Shown: in pieces, positions 8,461 through 15,209 of the stretch | How positions within the stretch are numbered: position 1 is the first letter of the stretch | Layout: every line of letters begins with the position of its first letter | Assembly: GCA_017625255.1 (NCBI GenBank) | Contig: JAGALK010000008.1 | Location: 1 to 64,000 of the forward strand | DNA: 64,000 nucleotides | Reading direction: 5' to 3' | DNA from: Lachnospiraceae bacterium | GTDB taxonomy: Bacteria > Bacillota > Clostridia > Lachnospirales > Lachnospiraceae | The notes under the pieces: model-generated | What the model saw: only the letters and a program-made list of their open reading frames with translations | What the model was told of the DNA's origin: nothing | Databases searched by the model: none | Program-made: the position numbers and the translations under genes

Positions 8461-9186
8461 CTATTTTGAATTGACTGATTTTTTCATCCTCAGCAAAATC
8501 CGTCTTTCCATACGAGATACCTGTACCTGACTGATTCCCAGCTTTAGAGCAATCTGGGATTGTGTCATTTCTTTAAAATAGCGCAAATCAATTAATTCCT
8601 TTTCTTCTTCATTTAGTTCAGCTAATAACTGCTCCAATAAAAGGTGATTTACAAGTTCTTCTGTCTTTGGCATCCCTCCTCCAGACACCTGATCCACAAG
8701 ATAAATTTCACTGTCGTCGGATTGATACACCGGCTGATAAATAGATACAACCTCTTCATTTGCTTCTATCGCCTCTACAATTTCCTCTACGCTAAGCCCC
8801 ACTTCTACTGAGATTTCCTGCATAGTAGCATCCCTGCCAAGTCTTTGCGAAAGCGCATCTGAGGCTTTTTTTACCTTCCAGCCGTTTTCTTTTAAGGAAC
8901 GGGAAACTTTCATCATGCTGCTATCCCGCAAAAAGCGTTTGATTTCTCCCATAATCATAGGAACTGCATATGTAGAAAACCGTACATCATATCCTGTATC
9001 AAATTTGTCTATTGCTTTCATCAGACCGATACAACCAATTTGAAAAAGCTCTTCTTTTTCATGTCCCCGATGCTCAAATCGTCTTACAATACTCCAAACC
9101 AATCCCATGTTGTCCGATATCAGTTTTTCTCTTGCCTCTTTATCCCCTTCGTGTGCCTGCTTAATTAAAGCTGTCACCACATCCAT
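8461..9186 (-). CDS. sigF: RNA polymerase sporulation sigma factor SigF
   Basis: A 241-residue sigma-70 family factor that starts forespore-specific transcription. Region 2 reads MGLVWSIVRRFEHRG and ELFQIGCIGLMKAIDKFD, with FSTYAVPMIMGEIKRFLRD following. Region 4 reads LIDLRYFKEMTQSQIALKLG, ending in the recognition helix SQVQVSRMERRIL. The ATG at 9186 is preferred to an upstream TTG at 9213 because a purine-rich AGGAAGAAGAG stretch lies before it. It overlaps the spoIIAB end by 26 nt. SigG is a close relative, but the spoIIAA-spoIIAB context makes SigF the better name. Confidence 0.96.
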   Translation of the reverse strand: MDVVTALIKQAHEGDKEAREKLISDNMGLVWSIVRRFEHRGHEKEELFQIGCIGLMKAIDKFDTGYDVRFSTYAVPMIMGEIKRFLRDSSMMKVSRSLKENGWKVKKASDALSQRLGRDATMQEISVEVGLSVEEIVEAIEANEEVVSIYQPVYQSDDSEIYLVDQVSGGGMPKTEELVNHLLLEQLLAELNEEEKELIDLRYFKEMTQSQIALKLGISQVQVSRMERRILLRMKKSVNSK

Positions 9187-9622
9187 TCTGATTCTCTTCT
9201 TCCTTTTGCCCAATTTTCTTTTTCATAGTTACTGTCGTTCCATATCCAACCTTTGATTCCACCTGCATCTCATCCATAAATGCCTCCATAAATGCAAAAC
9301 CCATGCCAGACCTTTCCTGCTCCGGCTTTGTGGTATAAAACGGCTCCATCGCTTTTTGTACATCCTCCATGCCTACACCTTTATCTTCAACAGCTATCCA
9401 TACTTCCTTTCCCTGTAATCTACAGGATACAAAGACTTTTCCTTCTTTGTTTTCATATCCATGAATGATGGCATTTGTCACCGCTTCTGAGACCGCAGTC
9501 TTTACATCTGCCACTTCGTCCAATGTGGGATTTAGCTGCGTCAAAAAAGCTGCTACTGCAACTCTTGCAAATCCTTCATTCACTGATTTTGCATCAAATT
9601 CCACCCGCATTTCGTTATTCAT
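9161..9622 (-). CDS. spoIIAB: SpoIIAB, anti-sigma F factor and serine kinase
   Basis: A 153-residue GHKL-fold kinase that binds and silences SigF and phosphorylates SpoIIAA. The ATP-binding N box is EAVTNAIIHGYE at about residues 46-57. The G1 box is VEDKGVGM and the G2 box is RSGMGFAFMEAFMDEM. It is flanked by its two partners in the conserved spoIIAA-spoIIAB-sigF order. Confidence 0.96.
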   Translation of the reverse strand: MNNEMRVEFDAKSVNEGFARVAVAAFLTQLNPTLDEVADVKTAVSEAVTNAIIHGYENKEGKVFVSCRLQGKEVWIAVEDKGVGMEDVQKAMEPFYTTKPEQERSGMGFAFMEAFMDEMQVESKVGYGTTVTMKKKIGQKEEENQNGCGDSFN

Positions 9623-9646
9623 CTTTTCTTTTCCTCCACCCTTTTC

Positions 9647-9970
9647 TTATTCCTGACTGTTTCCTGTTGTTACCGGAATGATTTTGTGCAACCCGGACAC
9701 GACAAAGATTTTTTGTACCCGTTCATTTAGATTTGCTGCCTCTACCTCTCCGCCATGATACCCCATATTCTTACATCTTCCAATCAACACGCCAATTCCT
9801 GAGCTATCCATAAATTCTGTAAAAGAAAAATCAAATATCAGTCGTTTAATGCGATATGCACCTATCAACAAATCTGTTTCTTTCCTCAGTTGTTCTGCAC
9901 AATGATGATCTACCTCCTTTGGCATGGTAATTGTCATACATCCATCTTTTAACATATACTTGCAATCCAT
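9647..9970 (-). CDS. spoIIAA: SpoIIAA, anti-anti-sigma F factor
   Basis: A 107-residue STAS-domain protein that releases SigF from SpoIIAB. The phosphorylatable serine lies in FMDSSGIGVLIGRCKNMG. The ATG at 9970 has AAAGG about 9 nt upstream, whereas an upstream GTG at 9979 abuts the same purine stretch and leaves no spacing. It is the first gene of the spoIIA operon and starts about 30 bp after the terminator of the upstream TPR gene, so its promoter must lie within or very near that terminator. Confidence 0.95.
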   Translation of the reverse strand: MDCKYMLKDGCMTITMPKEVDHHCAEQLRKETDLLIGAYRIKRLIFDFSFTEFMDSSGIGVLIGRCKNMGYHGGEVEAANLNERVQKIFVVSGLHKIIPVTTGNSQE

Positions 9971-10000
9971 TTTATTCACCCTTTCTACTCTATTTTTATA

Positions 10001-10035
10001 AAAAAAGATGCTAAACCTTCTGGTCTAACATCTTT
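10001..10035 (-). terminator. Rho-independent terminator after the TPR gene
   Basis: On the minus strand the stem AAAGATGTTAGACC pairs with GGTTTAGCATCTTT around the loop AGAA, followed by a run of seven Ts. It lies 15 bp after the stop at 10050 and separates that gene from spoIIAA. Confidence 0.88.
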
Positions 10036-10049
10036 CGTATATGTGTATT

Positions 10050-11438
10050 CTATTGTTGTCCTTCTGTTCCAGTTACACCGTTGGCATCTAAATAGCTTTG
10101 TGCAACACTTGCCCGTTCTGTCCCCGGATACTGTTCTACCATTTTCTGATAGTATTTTAAGGCTTCCGGCATATTATTAGCTTTACGGTAGGACTGTGCG
10201 AGATAATACAACGCGTTTCCATCCTCATAGGCTTCGTCTAAGGCTACAACCTTTCCTAATCTATCCACCGCTGTTGTATAGTCTCCCCTTGAATAAGCAG
10301 TATAGCCTTCCTGATAATTTACTTCCAAGGATTTCTGACTTACCCTTCCATTTAAATCTGCATAAAGAGCTTTTGCCGAAGCACTTAAATCTGCTTCCTT
10401 TACAGATTCTATGGTTGTTGCTGCCGCTGTTAAATCCTCTCCTACATAAGATGCATAAGCACTTAAGAGCTGTTCATAGGAATTCAGCTTAGATTCTGTA
10501 TTTTCAGAAGCATTGTTTGCTTTTTCCACCTTTTTAGTCAGTTTTTCTACTTCGCTCTCTAAGGACTCGATACTTTGCTCCTTTGTGGAAATAGTATCAT
10601 TAGCAACCTTTAAAGCTGCATTGGCATCATTTTTTGCCTGCTGCTTAATGCTTGGAACCAGCAAATATACAGCAATTGCCACTCCTAACGCAACACCTAT
10701 TAAAATGTTGATAATCGTTGACCATGCAGAGGTATCCTTAAAATGCGCCGGCATGATAATGGTTTCATTGCCACTCTGGTAGGATATCAAATCGTCTTTT
10801 TTCTGCTTTTTCGGATTAGCCTCCCGCAATTTGCGATTCACTTCTTTTAAATAGCGAAGTGTTGTTGTATTATTCTCATCGATCTTTGCTGCACTGCGAA
10901 GTGTTTTCTTTGCCTGATCGTATTTTCCTTCCTCAATATATACCAATGCCAAGAGCTGATGTGCTTTTACCAGCTTTGGATTTAGGGAAAGTACTTTTTT
11001 CAACTGAATAATAGCTAAGTCTCTACTGTTTTGCCGGCAGTAAAGCAATGCCTGATTATATTTTTTGATTGTCTGATTGATAGTTTCTAATCGAGCTGAA
11101 TTACTTTGAATTTCTTTCAAATAGTAGCTTGCCACATTATTTCTGCTCTGATAATTCTTGCTGATTACCCATTCACTTAATGCTGAAACGGTTTCTCCCA
11201 TTTCAAAATATACCAGTCCTAATAAATTTCTGGCATCTTTATGCATTTTATTTAACTGCAGACTTTTCTTTAAGCTGTCTACAGCTCCTGATAAGTTCCT
11301 TACACTGGCTTTTTCCAAGCCTTCATTGTAATAGCTGTTAGAAGCCTTAATAATTCTCTTATATATTTTCACATCCACACCACAATTCTCACAATAGTGT
11401 GAACGACTAAGTACTGCTCCACAATTATAACAGTTCAT
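10050..11438 (-). CDS. Zinc-ribbon, TPR-repeat, coiled-coil membrane protein
   Basis: A 462-residue protein of unknown specific role. The N-terminus is a zinc ribbon (CYNCGAVLSRSHYCENCG, residues 3-20). TPR-like repeats follow at about 30-205. One membrane segment is near 240-262 (IINILIGVALGVAIAVYLLV), then a Lys/Glu-rich coiled coil (about 265-320) and two further TPRs at about 365-450 (GYTAYSRGDYTTAVDRLGKV). The layout suggests a cytosolic Zn/TPR half joined to an extracytoplasmic TPR half. It is preceded by a 45-residue protein 20 nt upstream, so the two are likely one operon. The start has a GAGGTGAG site. Confidence 0.85.
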   Translation of the reverse strand: MNCYNCGAVLSRSHYCENCGVDVKIYKRIIKASNSYYNEGLEKASVRNLSGAVDSLKKSLQLNKMHKDARNLLGLVYFEMGETVSALSEWVISKNYQSRNNVASYYLKEIQSNSARLETINQTIKKYNQALLYCRQNSRDLAIIQLKKVLSLNPKLVKAHQLLALVYIEEGKYDQAKKTLRSAAKIDENNTTTLRYLKEVNRKLREANPKKQKKDDLISYQSGNETIIMPAHFKDTSAWSTIINILIGVALGVAIAVYLLVPSIKQQAKNDANAALKVANDTISTKEQSIESLESEVEKLTKKVEKANNASENTESKLNSYEQLLSAYASYVGEDLTAAATTIESVKEADLSASAKALYADLNGRVSQKSLEVNYQEGYTAYSRGDYTTAVDRLGKVVALDEAYEDGNALYYLAQSYRKANNMPEALKYYQKMVEQYPGTERASVAQSYLDANGVTGTEGQQ

Positions 11439-11458
11439 ATCTCACCTCACTTTCTCAA

Positions 11459-11596
11459 TTACTGGTGTCTTTCTTTCATCATTTCAATTAAAATATCTGT
11501 CATATCTGTCAAATCACGATTGTAAATCGCATCCTCTGCTTCTTCCACTTCAAGACTTGGCTGGAATTTTTTTAATTCTTCTTCAAAATTTAACAT
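11459..11596 (-). CDS. Small acidic protein, 45 residues
   Basis: A short reading frame, MLNFEEELKKFQPSLEVEEA in its first 20 residues and ending EMMKERHQ, with an excellent ribosome-binding site (TAGGAGG, 6 nt from ATG). It ends 20 nt before the zinc-ribbon/TPR gene, in the same direction. The protein is mainly acidic and looks helical, with no membrane segment. I do not know its function. The strong start site and tight spacing argue that it is real. Confidence 0.75.
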   Translation of the reverse strand: MLNFEEELKKFQPSLEVEEAEDAIYNRDLTDMTDILIEMMKERHQ

Positions 11597-11614
11597 GGAC
11601 TAACCTCCTATATC

Positions 11615-11674
11615 AAAAAACCACTATATTATATCTGGTGTTATTTTCCTTTACCATTATAATATAGTGGTTTT
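11615..11674 (-). terminator. Terminator after valS
   Basis: A perfect 17-bp inverted repeat (11617-11633 with 11658-11674) around a 24-nt loop. On the minus strand it is followed by a continued T run, about 100 bp after the valS stop. The stem is AT-rich and also holds TATAAT on both strands, so parts of it may double as a promoter for the small gene at 11596. Confidence 0.75.
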
Positions 11675-11774
11675 AATATGCAAGTAAAAAAATTATGAAT
11701 TTTTCGTTATTTCATCGCGAAATTTTACAAAAAATTTCTTTTTTTATCCGCTTTTCCCAAAATTTTAGCTTTTT

Positions 11775-14423
11775 TTATTTGATAGAAGCTAACTGCGCTT
11801 TTACCTGTTCCATCATCTGCTCATATTTTGCCAATTTTTCCTTTTCCTCTGCAACCTTTGCTTCCGGTGCTTTGCTTAAGAACCGTTCATTGCTCAGCAT
11901 ACCTTTCGAACGGGCAAGTTCTTTTTCTAAACGAGCCTGCTCTTTTTCTAACCGTTCTTTTTCCTTTGCCATGTCCACTAAATCCTCTAATGGGATATAA
12001 ACAACAGCATCCGGAATAACAATGGATACCGCATCCTCGGAAATTCCTGCTTTATCTGCCTGAATAAGAACTTCATTTGCTCCCATTAATCCTGCATACA
12101 TATCTTTTTCTTCCTCGAAAATTCTGCGAACCTCTGCATTTTCGGATACAATATATACAGTTGCCTTTCTAGATGGTGGAACATCCATTTCAGAACGACG
12201 GTTTCTAACATTTTTAACAAGCTCTTTGCAGCGCTCTACCATAGCTTCTTCTGCTGCAAAATTGTATGCTTCTGTAAATACCGGCCAATCTGCAAGCATA
12301 ATGGTATCTGCCTGTGGATGAAGTGTACAGAAAATCTCCTCGGTGATAAATGGCATAAACGGGTGCAGCATCTTAAGCGCCTGTGTTAATACTTCTTTTA
12401 ATGTCCAAAGTGCTGTATTTGCAGATTTTGGATCCTGCTCTCTATTATAGGTACGACGCTTAGTCATTTCGATGTACCAGTCACAGAACTCATCCCAGAT
12501 AAAATCATATACCTTCTGTACAGCTATACCCATTTCATATTTATCCATATTTTCAGTCATTTCTTTTGCAAGATTATTGACTTTGGATAAAATCCATTTA
12601 TCTTCTGCAAGGAAATCCTTAGCATCCGGTGTGGTAAGCTTTGCATCTCCAATATTCATCATAATGAAACGAGAAGCATTCCATACTTTATTAGCAAAGT
12701 TACGGGAGGCTTCTACTCTCTCCCAATAGAAACGCATATCATTTCCCGGAGCATTACCGGTAATAAGTGTCAGACGAAGTGCATCTGCACCATATTTATC
12801 AATAACCTCTAATGGATCAATTCCATTTCCTAAGGATTTACTCATTTTGCGTCCCTGAGAATCACGAACTAAGCCATGGAACAATACTGTATGGAATGGT
12901 GCTTTGCCCATCTGCGCATATCCAGAGAAAATCATACGGATTACCCAGAAGAAAATAATATCATATCCGGTTACTAATACATCATTTGGATAGAAGTAAT
13001 CTAAATCCTCTGTTTTTTCCGGCCAGCCTAAGGTAGAGAATGGCCATAATGCTGAGGAGAACCATGTATCTAAGGTATCCTCATCCTGCTTCATGTGTAC
13101 GCAGCCGCATTTCGGACATTTTTCAGGAGCTGTTTTAGCAACCACCATTTCGCCGCATTCCTCACAATAGTAAGCCGGAATTCTGTGTCCCCACCATAAC
13201 TGTCTGGAGATACACCAGTCACGAATATTGTCTGTCCAGTTGAAGTAGGTCTTTTCCATTCGTTTTGGAAGAAGATTGATTTCTCCGTTTTTGACACCTT
13301 CTACAGCCGGTTTAATAAGCTCATCCATTTTTACGAACCACTGCTGTTTAATCATTGGTTCTACGGTTGTTTTACAACGGTCATGAGTTCCTACATTGTG
13401 AGAATGTGGTACAACCTTTACGAGAAGTCCCATTTCTTCTAATTCTTTCACTAATGCTTTTCTGCATTCATAGCGATCCATGCCTGCAAATTTACCAGCG
13501 CCTGCATTCATGATTGCATCATCACCGATAACTACAATTTCTTCTAAATTGTGGCGTTTTCCAACCTCAAAGTCGTTAGGGTCATGTGCCGGTGTAATTT
13601 TTACGCAACCGGTTCCAAATTCTTTATCTACATAGGAATCTGCAATAACCGGTATTTCACGATTGATAAATGGAAGTAATAATGTCTTTCCAATTAAATC
13701 CTGATATCTTTCATCCTCCGGATTTACAGCTACGGCTGTATCACCAAACATGGTTTCCGGTCTTGTCGTAGCAATTTCTACAAATCTGCCTTCTTCGCCA
13801 ACTACCGGGTAATTGATATGCCAGAAGAAACCATCCTGTTCTTCATGCTCTACCTCTGCATCGGAAATAGATGTCTGACAAACCGGACACCAGTTGACAA
13901 TACGAGAGCCTTTATAAATATAGCCTTCTTCGTACAATTTGATAAATACTTCTAATACGGCATCGGAGCAGCCTTCATCCATTGTAAAGCGTTCTCTTTC
14001 CCAGTCAGCGGATGAACCTAATTTTTTTAACTGCTTGATAATTCTTCCACCGTATTCTTTTCTCCACTCCCAGCATTTTTCTAAGAAGCCTTCTCTGCCT
14101 AAATCATCCTTATTGATACCCTGTGATTTTAAGTGTTCAATAACCTTTACTTCTGTAGCAATAGCTGCATGATCTGTTCCAGGCTGCCATAATGCATTAT
14201 ATCCCTGCATTCTCTTATAACGGATTAAAATATCCTGCATGGTATTGTCTAATGCATGTCCCATGTGTAACTGACCGGTAATATTTGGCGGCGGCATTAC
14301 AATGGTAAATGGCTTTTTACTCCTGTCTACTTCTGCATGAAAATAACCGTTTTCTTCCCATTTCTGGTAAAGACGGTCTTCAATCCCTTTTGGATCATAG
14401 GTCTTTGCTAATTCTTTGCTCAT
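11775..14423 (-). CDS. valS: Valyl-tRNA synthetase
   Basis: An 882-residue class I synthetase charging tRNA-Val. The ATP-binding HIGH-type motif is in PPPNITGQLHMGHALDNT (about residues 46-63) and the KMSKS signature is in GRKMSKSLGNGIDP (about 525). The editing domain contains TTRPETMFGDTAVAVNP. A zinc-type CxxC pair is present (CEECGEMVV; CPKCGCVHM). The C-terminal coiled-coil tail MAKEKERLEKEQARLEKEL is typical of ValRS. ATG at 14423 is chosen because GGAG lies 7 nt upstream. Another ATG six bases earlier is too close to that site. It is preceded by a T-box leader. Confidence 0.97.
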   Translation of the reverse strand: MSKELAKTYDPKGIEDRLYQKWEENGYFHAEVDRSKKPFTIVMPPPNITGQLHMGHALDNTMQDILIRYKRMQGYNALWQPGTDHAAIATEVKVIEHLKSQGINKDDLGREGFLEKCWEWRKEYGGRIIKQLKKLGSSADWERERFTMDEGCSDAVLEVFIKLYEEGYIYKGSRIVNWCPVCQTSISDAEVEHEEQDGFFWHINYPVVGEEGRFVEIATTRPETMFGDTAVAVNPEDERYQDLIGKTLLLPFINREIPVIADSYVDKEFGTGCVKITPAHDPNDFEVGKRHNLEEIVVIGDDAIMNAGAGKFAGMDRYECRKALVKELEEMGLLVKVVPHSHNVGTHDRCKTTVEPMIKQQWFVKMDELIKPAVEGVKNGEINLLPKRMEKTYFNWTDNIRDWCISRQLWWGHRIPAYYCEECGEMVVAKTAPEKCPKCGCVHMKQDEDTLDTWFSSALWPFSTLGWPEKTEDLDYFYPNDVLVTGYDIIFFWVIRMIFSGYAQMGKAPFHTVLFHGLVRDSQGRKMSKSLGNGIDPLEVIDKYGADALRLTLITGNAPGNDMRFYWERVEASRNFANKVWNASRFIMMNIGDAKLTTPDAKDFLAEDKWILSKVNNLAKEMTENMDKYEMGIAVQKVYDFIWDEFCDWYIEMTKRRTYNREQDPKSANTALWTLKEVLTQALKMLHPFMPFITEEIFCTLHPQADTIMLADWPVFTEAYNFAAEEAMVERCKELVKNVRNRRSEMDVPPSRKATVYIVSENAEVRRIFEEEKDMYAGLMGANEVLIQADKAGISEDAVSIVIPDAVVYIPLEDLVDMAKEKERLEKEQARLEKELARSKGMLSNERFLSKAPEAKVAEEKEKLAKYEQMMEQVKAQLASIK

Positions 14424-14494
14424 TTTCATTCTCCTTGCTGTAAATACATTTATTCAGATACTACTTGCAAGGGCACAGATATATCTATGAATTA

Positions 14495-14756
14495 GAAAAA
14501 CCCTTGAAAGAATACAATCTTTCAAGGGCGTATAATCTGCGCGGTACCACCTTGCTTATATAACATCTATGTTATACATCTCTTCATCTTTAACGGAATG
14601 ACCCGTGAAAACCTACTTGCAGCAATATCTGCCGTTTCAATCTTCCAGTTCAAAAGCTACCTTCCATATACCGTGTTCTAAGCTGCCTTACACCCGATGG
14701 ACAGCTCTCTCTTAAGAGCGTATATATGTACTCCTCTTTCTCATTACCTTTTTCAA
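14495..14756 (-). promoter_or_regulatory. T-box riboswitch upstream of valS
   Basis: The minus strand carries the T-box bulge sequence AAGGTGGTACCGCG (14540-14553). It is followed by a terminator stem CCCTTGAAAGA/TCTTTCAAGGG and a T run (14495-14528). The upstream Stem I region contains the AGAGAG and GGGTG-type conserved elements. A likely specifier codon is GTA (valine) at 14658-14660, in the context GAAG-GTA-GCTTTTGAAC. Uncharged tRNA-Val would pair with the specifier and with the bulge, favouring the antiterminator and valS expression. The T-box call is firm. The exact specifier and the 5' end are inferred. Confidence 0.93.
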
Positions 14757-14762
14757 CTGTTT

Positions 14763-14794
14763 ATTATAGTAAGTGGAAATATTAAATTTGTCAA
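14763..14794 (-). promoter_or_regulatory. Promoter of the T-box/valS unit
   Basis: On the minus strand there is a perfect TTGACA (14789-14794) and downstream a TATAAT (14763-14768). The spacer between these is 20 bp. An overlapping TACTAT (14766-14771) gives the optimal 17 bp. It sits directly ahead of the T-box leader. Confidence 0.75.
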
Positions 14795-14831
14795 GTTTCG
14801 ATTTGCGCGAATGCCGCGACCAACGCATTAA

Positions 14832-14886
14832 ACACTTAGCGAGGTATTTTTGAGCCTAGTGTAAGAGTGGCGCCACCCTCACACTA
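14832..14886. repeat. Two overlapping inverted repeats
   Basis: A 15+15-bp dyad with no loop (14857-14871 with 14872-14886, 13 of 15 positions paired, centre GGCGCC) overlaps a second dyad (ACACTTAGC at 14832-14840 with GCCTAGTGT at 14854-14862). The two structures share 14857-14862 and so exclude each other in a transcript. They lie upstream of the valS promoter and next to the large palindrome at 14901-15190. On the minus strand the first could end the transcript of the EAL gene, but no convincing T run follows it. Confidence 0.6.
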
Positions 14887-14900
14887 TGGAGAATTTGGGC

Positions 14901-15190
14901 ATGAATGATATTTGGTCGTAGAAGTAGATGCATAAAATATAGCGCTGGCATTAGCGTGTGACCTTTGGCAGGGAGTTAGTGTTTCTTGATATTCTTTGCT
15001 TTGTCAGGGTAAGATTGCAATGGATTGCAATCTTAGGTGTAACCGGAATGGATTCCGGATTTACACCGACCCGTTCGTTTACAATATCTGATATAAGAAT
15101 ATCTAGAAACACTTACTCCCGAACAATCGACACACGAAAATGCTAGCGCTATATTTTATGCTACACTACCTACACCTCATTTTCATTCAT
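14901..15190 (+). repeat. Palindromic twin-TGGA-hairpin element, copy A
   Basis: A 290-bp imperfect palindrome filling most of the gene-free stretch 14795-15209. The outer arms begin ATGAATGA and end TCATTCAT. Long paired blocks include GCATAAAATATAGCGCT (14930-14946) with its complement near 15145-15161. The tip has a perfect 10-bp stem with loop TGGA (15011-15034), one A, then a 32-nt bulged stem with loop TGGA (15036-15067). Flanking the tip are CTTGATATTCTT on the 5' side and ATAAGAATATCTAG on the 3' side, both recurring in copy B at 63684-63964. No protein is plausible here. It begins 20 bp beyond the stop of the EAL gene. Confidence 0.88.
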
Positions 15191-15209
15191 CCCCACAAAT
15201 CGGAATCTC

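Noticed and set aside
14958-15146. Open frame of 62 codons inside the palindromic element, copy A
   Set aside because: It reads through both tip hairpins, has no ribosome-binding site and no recognisable protein sequence. The structure explains the stretch better.
14901-15190. Treating the palindrome as an ordinary rho-independent terminator of the EAL gene
   Set aside because: It is far too long, has a double-hairpin tip, lacks a T run at the correct place, and a second copy sits upstream of a gene and not downstream.
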